64,000 nt of DNA from Flavobacteriaceae bacterium GSB9 (GCA_022749295.1 CP062007.1:62001-126000); one strand, 5' to 3'; numbered from the stretch's first letter, positions 7,880 through 16,503 are shown. The notes: generated by a model from the sequence alone, not told the origin. Numbers and translations are program-made.

Positions 7880-8791
7880 TTAATGTTTAGACAACAAATC
7901 CTGTAAAGCAGGTTCTAAACAGTTAAATTTAAAATTAAACCCTTTATCCTGAATGGCTTTAGAGCTTACGCGTTGACTTTCAAACAATATAATGTGCATT
8001 TCACCTAAAACCAATTTCATAAAAAACTTGGGGATATTGGGCATAAATAACGGGCGCTTTAACACTTTTGCCGTTGTTTTAGTAAGCTCTTTATTACTAA
8101 CTGGGTTTGGTGCTACACCATTGTAAGTGCCGTATAACCGGTTTTGAATAACAAAAAGAAACATGTTGGCTAAATCGTGGATGTGTATCCAAGACTGCCA
8201 CTGCTGGCCACTGCCAAAAGGAGCGCCCAATCCGTATTTTATAGGTTTAGCCAGCTGAGGTAAGGCCCCGCCATCGTTAGAAAGTACAAGGCCAATTCTT
8301 ATTTTAGAGATGGCAATACCAACGTCTTTAAAACCATCTACAGCCTTTTCCCAAACATGCACCACTTTTCCTAAAAACGAAGGGCTTATTTGGTTAAACT
8401 TTTGGTCGTAATAATTGGTTAACGAGTCGGGATAAATACCAATAGCACTTGCAGAAACCACCTGTTTAATTTGATGGTTTTCACCTTTTAAAGCATCAAT
8501 TAAAAGTTGAGTCGTGTCTTTTCGGCTATTTAAAATGGTTTTTTTGTATTCGGGCGTCCACCGTTTAGAAATGGTGGCGCCTGCCAAATGAATAATAGCT
8601 TCTACATCTATAAAACAATTAGCATCAATCTCTTTTTTATCGGGATTCCAATAAAATCCATTGTAATTATCAGAATGTTCAATTTTAGATTTGCTCGTGG
8701 TGAGATAATTGACTTTTATATCGTTTTTATGGCAATGCTTTACAATTTCATTTCCAATTAATCCCGTAGCTCCTGTTATTAAAACGCGCAT
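7880..8791 (-). CDS. TIGR01777-type NAD(P)-dependent epimerase/dehydratase-like protein
   Basis: A 303-residue extended short-chain dehydrogenase-like protein. The N-terminus MRVLITGATGLIGNEIVKHC is a Rossmann dinucleotide-binding motif (GxxGxxG). The middle holds AIIHLAGATISKRW, typical of the YfcH/TIGR01777 family, and SASAIGIYP replaces the usual YxxxK region. The C-terminal DUF1731-like part contains FMPNIPKFFMKLVLGEM. The substrate of the family is unknown; plant and bacterial members are linked to cell division or chloroplast functions. It lies 140 bp downstream of mnmD on the same strand and may be co-transcribed. Confidence 0.88.
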   Translation of the reverse strand: MRVLITGATGLIGNEIVKHCHKNDIKVNYLTTSKSKIEHSDNYNGFYWNPDKKEIDANCFIDVEAIIHLAGATISKRWTPEYKKTILNSRKDTTQLLIDALKGENHQIKQVVSASAIGIYPDSLTNYYDQKFNQISPSFLGKVVHVWEKAVDGFKDVGIAISKIRIGLVLSNDGGALPQLAKPIKYGLGAPFGSGQQWQSWIHIHDLANMFLFVIQNRLYGTYNGVAPNPVSNKELTKTTAKVLKRPLFMPNIPKFFMKLVLGEMHIILFESQRVSSKAIQDKGFNFKFNCLEPALQDLLSKH

Positions 8792-8931
8792 ATTCTTTTT
8801 TTATAAAGTTATGAAATGAATTGGTTTGTGATTTAGTTTTAGGTTAGGTTTAACAGATTTGGCCGAATGGGCTTTAGCATTAGTGTACAATCGCTAAGAT
8901 TTCATTGTCTTCGATGTTTAGCTCAGCAATA

Positions 8932-9639
8932 TTATTTTGAAGTCGTTGCATGTTTCGTTGCTCTAAGCATTTCACGTTTTCCAGGTGGGCCAGGCAATTT
9001 TTCAACCGAAAAACCAACAGATTGCATAGCACGGCGCACACTACCTTTAGCCGAATACGTAACCAAAACACCTCCTATTTTTAGAGTATTATACATACTT
9101 TTAAAAATGTCTTCTGTCCACAGTTCGGGTTGTACCCGGGCACCAAAGGCATCAAAATAAATTAAATGATAGGCGTTTTTATCGTTAATGTCAGAAAAGA
9201 ATTGTTGACGTTTTGTTAAAGAGAATGCCGATGATATAGCATGTTTTTCATCCCAATTAACCTCATGGATTTTTTTAAAAATAACAGCGCTATTTTCTGT
9301 TTTTAGCACATTAGAATAATTCAGTTTTGAAATTTCTTCGGACGAAACAGGGTAGGCTTCAATACCCACATAATTAATAGACTGTTGTAGTTTTTCAGCT
9401 TCTAAAAATGTAATAAAAGCGTTGAGTCCTGTGCCAAAACCAATTTCTAAAATTGAAACAGTAGGATTTGCGTTTCCACTCCGCTCAACGTCACAAACAT
9501 GTTCCAAGCCGTGCTTTATAAAAACATGATAGGCTTCTTGAATGGCCCCGTGTTTAGAATGGTATTGCTCGTTCCACTCGGGTATATGTATCGTAGCTGA
9601 GCCATCGCCCGTAATAATAATTTGTCTTTTTAAGCTCAT
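8932..9639 (-). CDS. mnmD: tRNA 5-methylaminomethyl-2-thiouridine methyltransferase (MnmD)
   Basis: A 235-residue stand-alone MnmD, the SAM-dependent methyltransferase domain found fused in E. coli MnmC. It completes the mnm5s2U34 modification of tRNA anticodons. It shows the family start ITGDGSATIHIPEWNEQYHS, the SAM-binding loop ILEIGFGTGLNAFI, the motif IYFDAFGARVQPELW and the C-terminal GPPGKREMLRA. The FAD-oxidase half of MnmC is absent, as in other Bacteroidota. The ATG immediately follows the stop codon of the DUF4920 gene with no gap, which implies translational coupling. Confidence 0.93.
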   Translation of the reverse strand: MSLKRQIIITGDGSATIHIPEWNEQYHSKHGAIQEAYHVFIKHGLEHVCDVERSGNANPTVSILEIGFGTGLNAFITFLEAEKLQQSINYVGIEAYPVSSEEISKLNYSNVLKTENSAVIFKKIHEVNWDEKHAISSAFSLTKRQQFFSDINDKNAYHLIYFDAFGARVQPELWTEDIFKSMYNTLKIGGVLVTYSAKGSVRRAMQSVGFSVEKLPGPPGKREMLRATKHATTSK

Positions 9640-10143
9640 TTATTGTATAACTAAAACACCATCTGCCTCAAACGAATAGGTGCGTTTTGGTGTCGTAATT
9701 TGTGCTATGTCTTCTTTTGATTTTCCAGCGTCTTCAGCGTAGTGGCGTAATTCTTCAACAGGCACTTCGTTAACAAAGGCTTTACCGTTAACAATTACCT
9801 CTTTTCCCATAATATTTTTAGGTACAAAAAAGCCATAGTCTTTAAACTTTACCATAATGTCTTGTCCGTTTTCCAAATCCAAACGCATCCAACAGCCTTT
9901 GGCCTGGCAAACACTGTTAACTTTCGCTTTTATTTTAGAATTAATACGGTCTCCCATTTGCATGGTTTCATAATGGTTGGCCATAGAGCCTGCGGAAATA
10001 GCATCATCTGGAATAATTTGCTTTCCAAAAGAGGTATAGTTTTTTTGTGGGGTTTCAGTTTGTGTATTTGGGTTTTCCTCAGTTTTGTTTTTGCATGAAT
10101 ATAGTGTTAGGGCACAAAAAATGAAGACAATAATAAACCTCAT
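9640..10143 (-). CDS. DUF4920-family lipoprotein
   Basis: A 167-residue lipoprotein with a signal peptide and lipobox (LTLYSC, Cys at about residue 17) and a short Thr/Glu-rich linker. The DUF4920 domain follows, with VNSVCQAKGCWMRLDLENG. Its two conserved cysteines (CQAKGC) could bind metal or form a disulfide. DUF4920 proteins are Bacteroidota periplasmic proteins with no established biochemical role. The gene is first in a minus-strand unit with mnmD and is divergent from ilvE across a 95-bp region. Confidence 0.85.
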   Translation of the reverse strand: MRFIIVFIFCALTLYSCKNKTEENPNTQTETPQKNYTSFGKQIIPDDAISAGSMANHYETMQMGDRINSKIKAKVNSVCQAKGCWMRLDLENGQDIMVKFKDYGFFVPKNIMGKEVIVNGKAFVNEVPVEELRHYAEDAGKSKEDIAQITTPKRTYSFEADGVLVIQ

Positions 10144-10209
10144 GGTGTTAATATTTCAACTTTAAACGATATTATGTAAATATACCGCTTTTTTAATAAC
10201 GATTTTATT

Positions 10210-10217
10210 TAAATTTG
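10210..10217 (+). promoter_or_regulatory. ilvE promoter (-7 box)
   Basis: TAAATTTG is a perfect match to the Bacteroidota TAnnTTTG element. It lies 21 nt before the ilvE ATG, in the intergenic region shared with the divergent DUF4920 gene. No clear TTTG -33 element is present. Confidence 0.5.
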
Positions 10218-10238
10218 TCTCTTTAAACAACCGGACTT

Positions 10239-11306
10239 ATGAGTACTATAATCCATGATATAGAGGTTGAAAAAGCTAAAACTTCTAAAATCAACGAGAT
10301 AGATTTCGATAATTTGAAATTCGGACATGTTTTTTCGGATCACATGTTAGAATGTAATTTTAAAAATGGAGAATGGCAAGCGCCAAAAGTGGTGCCTTAT
10401 CAACCTATTACATTAGACCCTTCATCGAAGATTTTCCATTATGGGCAATCGGTTTTTGAAGGCATGAAAGCTTATAAAGATGCCAATGAAAACGTCTGGT
10501 TGTTTCGACCGTTGGAAAACTTTAAACGCTTGAATATTTCTTCAAAACGTCTGGCTATTCCAGAATTACCAGAAAGTTACTTTATGGATGGTTTGAAAGC
10601 ATTGTTGGAAGTTGATAAAGATTGGATTCCGAAAAAAGAAGGAAGCTCGTTGTATATTCGTCCGTTTGTTTTTGCCAGCGGAAATGGGTTTCACGCATCA
10701 CCGGCCGATGAATACAAATTCATTATTTGTACTGCGCCATCTGGAGCTTATTTTTCAGGGGACGTAAAAGTGTTAATTGAAGAAAAATATTCACGTTCTG
10801 CCAATGGTGGCGTTGGGTTTGCAAAAGCAGGTGGAAACTATGCAGGGCAATTTTACCCTACCCAGTTGGCCATTGAAAAAGGATACCAACAAGTAATTTG
10901 GACTGATGATAATACTCATGAATATATCGAAGAAGCTGGAGCAATGAATATTTTCGTTCGTATAAACGATACGTTGATAACAGCACCAACAAGCGACAGA
11001 ATTCTTGATGGTATTACCAGAAAAAGTATAATTGAATTGGCTAAAGCAGAAAACATTCCTGTTGAGGTAAGAAAACTAAAAGTTAGTGAAGTTGTTGAAG
11101 CTGCCAAAAACGGAACATTAAAAGAAATGTTTGGCGCAGGAACAGCGGCTGTTATTTCGCCAATAGCCGGTTTTGGTTATAAAGATGAAGATTACGAATT
11201 ACCTAAGCTGAAAGATACCTATGCCAGTTTCTTAAAAAAGCGTATCACTGACATACAAACCAACAAGGTTGACGATCCATTTGGTTGGCGTTATGAGGTA
11301 AAATAA
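10239..11306 (+). CDS. ilvE: Branched-chain amino acid aminotransferase
   Basis: A 355-residue class IV PLP aminotransferase that interconverts Leu/Ile/Val and their 2-oxo acids, using 2-oxoglutarate/glutamate. Length and sequence fit the eukaryote-like type II BCAT. Features are SSKIFHYGQSVFEGMKAYK, FRPLENFKRLN, SLYIRPFVFASG, the PLP-lysine region FAKAGGNYAG, and EEAGAMNIF followed by GAGTAAVISPI near the C-terminus. The Lys in FAKAGGNYA is the expected Schiff-base residue. It is transcribed alone and ends at a strong bidirectional terminator. No other branched-chain gene is nearby. Confidence 0.96.
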   Translation: MSTIIHDIEVEKAKTSKINEIDFDNLKFGHVFSDHMLECNFKNGEWQAPKVVPYQPITLDPSSKIFHYGQSVFEGMKAYKDANENVWLFRPLENFKRLNISSKRLAIPELPESYFMDGLKALLEVDKDWIPKKEGSSLYIRPFVFASGNGFHASPADEYKFIICTAPSGAYFSGDVKVLIEEKYSRSANGGVGFAKAGGNYAGQFYPTQLAIEKGYQQVIWTDDNTHEYIEEAGAMNIFVRINDTLITAPTSDRILDGITRKSIIELAKAENIPVEVRKLKVSEVVEAAKNGTLKEMFGAGTAAVISPIAGFGYKDEDYELPKLKDTYASFLKKRITDIQTNKVDDPFGWRYEVK

Positions 11307-11340
11307 ACTAAACCTTTTTAGACGAAAAGGGAAATATTAT

Positions 11341-11380
11341 AAAAAAAAAAAAAAGAGAAACGAAACCGTTTCTCTTTTTT
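11341..11380. terminator. Bidirectional terminator between ilvE and the MazG-like gene
   Basis: AGAGAAACG and CGTTTCTCT form a perfect 9-bp stem around a 4-nt loop (11354-11375). It is flanked by a run of A on the left and T on the right, so it can end transcription from both convergent genes. Confidence 0.85.
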
Positions 11381-11397
11381 ATGTCAATCAAATTCAC

Positions 11398-11784
11398 TTA
11401 CTTATCTAAAATCGTTTGGATGTCAGGTTTAAAGTAGTTGGGGCCTTTCAGTACTTTACCATCTTCGCGGTAAATAGGCTCGCCATTTTCACCCAATTTG
11501 CTCATGTTGCTACGTTGTATTTCGTCAAATACTTCCTCGATTTTATGCTGCATACCGTGTTCTATTATAGTGCCGCACAAAATGTAAAGCATATCGCCAA
11601 GCGCATCGGCGACTTCAACCAAATCATTGTTGTTGGCCGCTTCGAGGTATTCTTCATTTTCCTCGCGCATGAGTTTGTAGCGTAGTAAGTTTTTAGACTC
11701 ACCGAGGTCGGCTTTTGGTGTTTCCCGATGTCCGATTTTAAATGCCGTATGAAACGCTTTTACAGCTTCAATTTTATTCTTCAT
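11398..11784 (-). CDS. MazG-like nucleotide pyrophosphohydrolase
   Basis: A 128-residue all-alpha NTP pyrophosphohydrolase of the MazG/PRA-PH superfamily. The metal-binding motifs are visible: REENEEYLEA (the EExxE part) around residue 37-46, and VEVADALGDMLYILCG (the ExxD part) around residue 56-71. The C-terminal MSKLGENGEPIYREDGKVLKGPNY is typical of the small flavobacterial and phage-type members, which remove non-canonical or excess nucleoside triphosphates. The exact substrate cannot be read from sequence. It converges on ilvE. The gene for a 61-residue membrane protein starts divergently about 75 bp away. Confidence 0.85.
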   Translation of the reverse strand: MKNKIEAVKAFHTAFKIGHRETPKADLGESKNLLRYKLMREENEEYLEAANNNDLVEVADALGDMLYILCGTIIEHGMQHKIEEVFDEIQRSNMSKLGENGEPIYREDGKVLKGPNYFKPDIQTILDK

Positions 11785-11836
11785 ATTTTTTTTCTCATTC
11801 CCGTTATGTTGGGAATCTTATCATTAATAAATTCGT

Positions 11837-11844
11837 TAAATTTG
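11837..11844 (+). promoter_or_regulatory. Promoter (-7 box) of the 61-residue membrane protein
   Basis: TAAATTTG is a perfect TAnnTTTG element ending 15 nt before the ATG at 11860. It supports that start rather than a longer upstream reading frame overlapping the MazG-like gene. Confidence 0.45.
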
Positions 11845-11859
11845 CATAAAAGTAACCAT

Positions 11860-12045
11860 ATGTTCAGTAAAGGTCAAATCATTTTTGGAGTTTTGTTTTT
11901 TATAGTATTTGCTGTCATCATTGCGTATACATATAGAAAAGACCTAAAACTCCATAAAAAATTTTATTCGGGTAGCGTATGGATACTTATCGCCTTTATT
12001 GCTTTTATTCTTTTTATTTCGGCTATTAAGTTTTTCTTTAAATAA
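11860..12045 (+). CDS. Small two-helix membrane protein
   Basis: A 61-residue hypothetical protein beginning MFSKGQIIFGVLFFIVFAV. It has two predicted membrane helices (about residues 7-24 and 42-58) joined by a basic loop, YRKDLKLHKKF. The reading frame extends further upstream, but that part overlaps the MazG-like gene, and the ATG at 11860 follows a TAnnTTTG box. I recall similar short membrane proteins in other flavobacteria, without a function. A single gene, followed by a gap holding an even smaller ORF. Confidence 0.7.
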   Translation: MFSKGQIIFGVLFFIVFAVIIAYTYRKDLKLHKKFYSGSVWILIAFIAFILFISAIKFFFK

Positions 12046-12173
12046 TATTACGAGCCTAATCTAGTTTGATAAGTGTTTGATTTAAAATCTTCGCTTTTAG
12101 GTTTTAAGTGTTTGGTTTTGTTTATGTTAATGAATTTTTTAAATCTGTTTAAAATAAATTTCACTTTTCTACG

Positions 12174-12200
12174 CAACCTTTTTAAAAGTGCTGCATCTAT
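12174..12200 (+). promoter_or_regulatory. ECF-sigma-like promoter upstream of the 28-residue ORF
   Basis: CAACC (12174-12178) and CATCTAT (12194-12200) are separated by 15 nt. The arrangement resembles an ECF sigma promoter (AAC-type -35, GTC-like -10), and the ATG follows 23 nt later. No TAnnTTTG box is present here. A candidate only. Confidence 0.3.
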
Positions 12201-12222
12201 TAAGTACTAAACCATACTAAAG

Positions 12223-12309
12223 ATGAATATTTTATTAATTCTCAGCGTTCTTATTGTCATTAATATTTTATTGTTGGTTTTTAGTGTCAACAAAAAAACA
12301 GAGCCTTAA
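12223..12309 (+). CDS. 28-residue single-helix membrane peptide
   Basis: A very short ORF starting MNILLILSVLIVINILLLVF and ending in the polar tail SVNKKTEP. The first 21 residues form one strongly hydrophobic helix. Its reality is supported by context. It sits in an otherwise empty gap of about 350 bp, AAAG precedes the ATG, a candidate ECF-type promoter lies upstream, and a 9-bp intrinsic terminator overlaps its last codons and stop. Size and layout resemble regulatory or assembly micropeptides such as KdpF or CydX, but no partner complex lies beside it. Function unknown. Confidence 0.5.
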   Translation: MNILLILSVLIVINILLLVFSVNKKTEP

Positions 12310-12324
12310 ATAGCACTCTGTTTT
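12295..12324 (+). terminator. Terminator of the 28-residue ORF
   Basis: AAAACAGAG and CTCTGTTTT form a perfect 9-bp stem around a 12-nt loop, with the T-run inside the 3' arm and TTCTT after it. The stop codon TAA lies in the loop. Confidence 0.6.
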
Positions 12325-12392
12325 CTTGCCGATTTTGACTTATCGTATTATTCTAAGAAGACTAAAGATTAAGAATATTATTATTGATAAAT

Positions 12393-13139
12393 TTACTGAT
12401 TCCCGCAATTATCCAGCCTGTTTAGGTATGTTGCTGTTATGCTTTTCAAATGGCTGAGGTATTGTTTTTTTATTTCAGCAATATCCCCTAATTTTAAAGA
12501 GGTGTAGTTGCTTTTGTCATCGGTTAATTTTTCGTTACAGTTGCAAACTTGTAGCGATTTGTTATAAGTGTCAATACTGGAAGCAATTATAGTTTTATAA
12601 TCTTTGATTAGCTTTTCTTTTTCCTTCTGCAACAAATTTGCTCTCTGTTCAGCGAACTTTTGTTTTATTTCTTTTTCTTTTTGTTGTAATGCCAATTGTT
12701 GTTCCTTAAGGGCTTGCTGCTTTAATTCTAATAAAATAAGTTCCTCGTTTGAGGGAAGTTTTTCAACTTTATTAGCGTAAGCTGTAAATTTATCGAGTTC
12801 AACAATACTTTTTTGGGCCAATTCTTTGGCGCGTTTTACATAAAAGCGTCCGTCTTCATAGGTTTCTGCCTGTTCAACATGAGCCAAAAGGTCAATACTT
12901 TTATCAGCTAATTCAAACGATTTAGTGCAGCCACACTGAGTTAGGTTTTCTTTAGAAAGTTTAAAAGATTCCAAAGATCGGTTTGCATAATATTTAAGGT
13001 GGCTAATGTTGTTCGACTCGTATGAATCCTTAACGTGCGAATAAGCATTAACCAAATAGCTGCTGGCCGTATCGCAATTGCTCTGGCCGCTAATAATACA
13101 AGATGTTAATACAAATAAAATAAGTTTAAAATATTTCAT
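12393..13139 (-). CDS. Exported coiled-coil protein of unknown function
   Basis: A 248-residue protein starting MKYFKLILFVLTSCIISGQS, a signal peptide. The frame extends 32 codons upstream, but that stretch is not signal-like, so I chose the ATG at 13139. The mature protein contains CNCNEKLTD and CGCTKSF cysteine pairs. A long Gln/Lys/Glu-rich helix (about residues 125-175, with QQALKEQQLALQQKEKEI) is predicted to be a coiled coil. No catalytic motif is visible. Flavobacterial genomes carry similar periplasmic proteins without known role. It is divergent from the PPK2 gene, separated by about 180 bp. Confidence 0.75.
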   Translation of the reverse strand: MKYFKLILFVLTSCIISGQSNCDTASSYLVNAYSHVKDSYESNNISHLKYYANRSLESFKLSKENLTQCGCTKSFELADKSIDLLAHVEQAETYEDGRFYVKRAKELAQKSIVELDKFTAYANKVEKLPSNEELILLELKQQALKEQQLALQQKEKEIKQKFAEQRANLLQKEKEKLIKDYKTIIASSIDTYNKSLQVCNCNEKLTDDKSNYTSLKLGDIAEIKKQYLSHLKSITATYLNRLDNCGNQ

Positions 13140-13321
13140 GATTTGGGTTTGGCAGTTAAATTTTTTTAAGTAGGTGAAGACGAAAATATAAAAAACTTGA
13201 TTAATCTTGGTGCCGTTCATCGAATAGGGGGACACTTTTCGTTGTACCGGTATGAATTTTAGATTTTTAGTGCTTTTATCGGCATCATTTTTTATATTTA
13301 AGACAGTTATAAAAAAAAAAT

Positions 13322-14173
13322 ATGGATAAATATAAAGTTACAGCACCAATTAAACTTTCAGATACCCAAACTAAAGTCGATATAGAAAAGGCTAAAAAAA
13401 AACTAAAATCTGTACGTAAAAAACTGGGCGAATGGCAAAACAGTATGTATGCACACGACAAATATGCTGTTTTGGTCTGTTTACAGGGCATGGATACCGC
13501 AGGTAAAGACAGTTTAATACGTGAGGTTTTCAAAGATTTTAATGCCCGTGGCGTTATGGTGCACAGCTTTAAAGTGCCTACCGATAAAGAACGGGGTCAC
13601 GATTACCTATGGCGGCACTACATCGCATTGCCCGAGCGCGGTAAGTTTGGTGTGTTTAATAGAACACACTACGAAAATGTTTTGGTAACCCGTGTTCACC
13701 CAGAATATATTTTAGGAGAAAAAATACCATCGGTAAACGCTGTGGAAGATATTGATGAGGCTTTTTGGGAAAACCGTTTTCAGCAAATAAATAATTTTGA
13801 AAAGCATTTGGCCGACAACGGAACCATAATATTTAAATTCTTTTTGAATGTATCAAAAGAGGAACAGAAAAACCGTTTGTTACGTAGGATCAACAAGCCC
13901 GAAAAAAATTGGAAATTTTCTCCGGCCGATCTGGATGAACGCGAATTATGGGATCAGTATCAGGCCTGTTATGAAGACGCCATAAACAAAACCTCTAAAT
14001 TCCATGCACCATGGTATATCATTCCGGCAGACGATAAACCCTCTGCACGTTATTTGGTCGCTAAAATTCTCTACGAGACCTTAAGCGCCTATAAAGATAT
14101 AAAAGAGCCAGAACTTGACGATGCTATAAAAGCAAACATAGATGCTTACAAAGAAGAACTCCAAAACGAATAA
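13322..14173 (+). CDS. PPK2-family polyphosphate:nucleotide phosphotransferase
   Basis: A 283-residue PPK2 enzyme that moves phosphate between polyphosphate and nucleotides. It has the Walker A-like LVCLQGMDTAGKDSLIREVF (about residues 51-70), the lid/Walker B region PERGKFGVFNRTHYENVLV, and the conserved FFLNVSKEEQKNRLLRRI. The single-domain size suggests a class I or III enzyme (ADP or AMP/ADP phosphorylation), but the exact nucleotide cannot be read from sequence. It is cytoplasmic and transcribed alone. A flavobacterial intergenic repeat follows 20 bp downstream. Confidence 0.93.
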   Translation: MDKYKVTAPIKLSDTQTKVDIEKAKKKLKSVRKKLGEWQNSMYAHDKYAVLVCLQGMDTAGKDSLIREVFKDFNARGVMVHSFKVPTDKERGHDYLWRHYIALPERGKFGVFNRTHYENVLVTRVHPEYILGEKIPSVNAVEDIDEAFWENRFQQINNFEKHLADNGTIIFKFFLNVSKEEQKNRLLRRINKPEKNWKFSPADLDERELWDQYQACYEDAINKTSKFHAPWYIIPADDKPSARYLVAKILYETLSAYKDIKEPELDDAIKANIDAYKEELQNE

Positions 14174-14193
14174 TTTTTTGGGCGTTTAACCGC

Positions 14194-14243
14194 GCTTTCC
14201 ACTATATCTTTTCTCGTGCCTCAAAAAGGATGCCGTTGCAATC
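14194..14243. repeat. Two-box intergenic repeat, copy 1
   Basis: Box A (GCTTTCCACTATATCT, 14194-14209) and box B (AGGATGCCGTTGCAATC, 14227-14243) are separated by 17 nt. Copy 2 near 17669-17790 matches box A at 14 of 16 positions and box B at 16 of 17. The sequence lies between the convergent PPK2 and M48 genes. From memory it resembles a dispersed flavobacterial repeat; I cannot verify that here. Confidence 0.55.
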
Positions 14244-14329
14244 GCTAACGCAGCCAATTGCAATATTTGAAACCAATGCACAGGATAAAGTTGAATTTAC
14301 GTGAGAGAGGGTTGCTTTTAGCCATCCAT

Positions 14330-15565
14330 TTACGATGTCTTTAAATTTTTTATTCTTTGCAGTAGCGTAGGGTGCGAGTAATGCATAAACACGTAAGCCG
14401 GGTGTGGCGTTAAATTGCTCAAGCTGTTTTTGTTCAGTTTTTTTAAAGAACTTATAAGCGGTTCGGCTTTATATGTGGTTTTGGCATAATCGTCGGCTTG
14501 GTATTCAAATTTTCTGGAAAATAGGTTCATAATTAACCCCATAATTTCAGAAATAGGTGCATAAAGCAAAGCAAAGGCAATTAGTCCGATGTGAAAACTT
14601 GGCGTTTCAACTCCCAAAGCATTAGACAATATTGGGTTGGAAACAAAAAGCGACAGTAAAAAAAGCATAAACCCTGTGGTTAAAATAGAAACAAAAAGGT
14701 TGAAAATAATATGCTTCTTTTTATAATGCCCCACCTCGTGTGCCAAAACGGCCACGATTTCCTCATCCTCCAAATCATTGATTAATGTGTCGTAAAGTGT
14801 CACGCGTTTTTCGCTTCCAAACCCCGAAAAGTAAGCATTGGCTTTGGAACTGCGCTTAGAGCCGTCAATCACAAAAATTTTATCGAGCTTGAACCCGACG
14901 GTCTTGGCGTATGCCGAAATTTTATCACGTAACTCTCCGTCTTCCAATGGTTTTTGTTTGTTAAATATAGGCACGACAAGTTTGGAATAAAACATATTCA
15001 TAAACAAGGTGAAAACAGCAACTAATCCCCAAGCGTAAAGCCAAAAATAAGAACCTGCTGTTTGGTAAAACCAAACAATTAGAGCCAAGATACCACCGCC
15101 AAGAATAGCCATCATCAACCAGCCTTTTATTTTGTCCAGTATAAAGGTTTTAAGGGTTGTTTTGTTAAATCCGAACTTTTCTTCAATCACAAAAGTGCTG
15201 TAATACGAAAATGGAAGCGATACAATATCGCTTCCAATCATTATAATTCCAAAGAAAATTAAAGCGACCACAATAGGGTTGTCACTATAACCTCGTGCAA
15301 TGTTGTCAACAAATTCAAAACCATCAAAAAACAGAAACCCTAAAGTTAATAGTACAGAAAAGGTTGAGGTAACTATCCCAAAACGATATTTTGTAGCCTT
15401 ATAATTTTGTGATTTTTTGTACTCGTCTTCATCATAAACATCTACAACTTCTTTTGGTAATTGGTCGTTAAAATGTTTGGCATTCAACATATCTAAAATT
15501 TTATCGATAATAAAATTGATAACGATAATAGCTATGATGATGTAAAAAAGCGTGTTTGCTGTCAT
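14330..15565 (-). CDS. M48 family metalloprotease (Ste24/CAAX protease-like)
   Basis: A 411-residue membrane zinc protease. It has an N-terminal helix, a second group of helices between about residues 60 and 200, the zinc motif VAVLAHEVGHYKKKH (HExxH, about residue 274), two further helices, and the third zinc ligand region SRKFEYQADDYA near residue 350. The C-terminus with PHPAYVFMHYSHPTLLQRI is characteristic of Ste24 homologues, whereas HtpX is shorter. Eukaryotic Ste24 processes prenylated proteins; bacterial members are thought to handle membrane-protein quality control. A single minus-strand gene. Confidence 0.93.
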   Translation of the reverse strand: MTANTLFYIIIAIIVINFIIDKILDMLNAKHFNDQLPKEVVDVYDEDEYKKSQNYKATKYRFGIVTSTFSVLLTLGFLFFDGFEFVDNIARGYSDNPIVVALIFFGIIMIGSDIVSLPFSYYSTFVIEEKFGFNKTTLKTFILDKIKGWLMMAILGGGILALIVWFYQTAGSYFWLYAWGLVAVFTLFMNMFYSKLVVPIFNKQKPLEDGELRDKISAYAKTVGFKLDKIFVIDGSKRSSKANAYFSGFGSEKRVTLYDTLINDLEDEEIVAVLAHEVGHYKKKHIIFNLFVSILTTGFMLFLLSLFVSNPILSNALGVETPSFHIGLIAFALLYAPISEIMGLIMNLFSRKFEYQADDYAKTTYKAEPLISSLKKLNKNSLSNLTPHPAYVFMHYSHPTLLQRIKNLKTS

Positions 15566-15687
15566 ACTGTTTTATATAGTCAATTTGTGTTACCCTGAAC
15601 TTGTTTCAGGGGCCAATCTATTTATAGCGTGATGTGATGCTTAAATACTGAAAAAAAAATCAGCACGAGCGAATTCAGCATAACGGA

Positions 15688-16482
15688 TTATTCAAAATTC
15701 CGTTGTCTCTTGGCCTCAAAAATAAGAATTCCTGCAGCAACAGAAACATTCATGGAGTCTATTTCGCCTTGCATGGGGATAATAATATTTTGATTGGAAT
15801 GTTTTAACCAGTCATCGCTTAACCCAGTGGCTTCCGTACCCACAACAATGGCGGTTGGTTGAGTGAAATCCTGAGTACTATAATTTACTGAGGCCTGCAG
15901 GGCAGCACAGTAAATATTAATACTTTCATTTTTTAAAAAACCAATAATATCTTCGGTAGTGCCTGTGGCAATTTGGTTTGTAAACACACAGCCCACACTG
16001 GAGCGGATAATGTTGGGGTTGTACAAATCAGTTTTTGGGTTAGCAATAATTACGGCATCGGCTTTGGCGGCATCGGCTGTTCGTAGTAGGGCACCAATAT
16101 TTCCTGGTTTCTCAGGGGCTTCGGCCACTAAAACCAATGGGCTTTTAGCATCGAACTTTAGGTTTTCAAGCAGATGGGGTTTGCTTTTTGCAACGGCTAA
16201 AACACCCTCGGTAGTACTGCGCAGGGCTAATTTTTGGTAAACTTCTTTCGAAATTTCAACAGATTTGCTTTGTTTCGTCGTTAAGTCTTGTAGTTGTTCA
16301 ACTGAAAATAGCCCAGGGTAAAATAAAACCGTATCCAAAACGTAACCGCCTTTTAAGGCAAGCTCAATTTCGCGCTGGCCTTCAATTAAAAACATGCCCA
16401 ATTTTTTGCGTTCGCGAGACTTGTCTTTTAATTGAGCCAATTGTTTGATAAAGGCGTTATTGGTACTTGTTATTTCTTTCAT
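15688..16482 (-). CDS. SpoU/TrmH-family RNA 2'-O-methyltransferase
   Basis: A 264-residue SPOUT methyltransferase. The N-terminal substrate-binding domain includes RERKKLGMFLIEGQREIELA. The C-terminal knotted SAM-binding domain shows the three family motifs: PEKPGNIGALLRTADA, IRSSVGCVF and the closing IPMQGEIDSMNVSVAAGIL. Members methylate ribose 2'-hydroxyls in rRNA (RlmB-like) or tRNA (TrmH-like). The sequence does not decide which, though the N-terminal domain favours an RlmB-type rRNA enzyme. It lies 21 bp downstream of the DUF3810 gene and is probably co-transcribed with it. Confidence 0.9.
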   Translation of the reverse strand: MKEITSTNNAFIKQLAQLKDKSRERKKLGMFLIEGQREIELALKGGYVLDTVLFYPGLFSVEQLQDLTTKQSKSVEISKEVYQKLALRSTTEGVLAVAKSKPHLLENLKFDAKSPLVLVAEAPEKPGNIGALLRTADAAKADAVIIANPKTDLYNPNIIRSSVGCVFTNQIATGTTEDIIGFLKNESINIYCAALQASVNYSTQDFTQPTAIVVGTEATGLSDDWLKHSNQNIIIPMQGEIDSMNVSVAAGILIFEAKRQRNFE

Positions 16483-16503
16483 AGAATGTTCACAAAAGTA
16501 ATG

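Noticed and set aside
13140-13235. 32-codon extension of the coiled-coil exported protein
   Set aside because: The downstream ATG gives a clean signal peptide; the extension would mask it.
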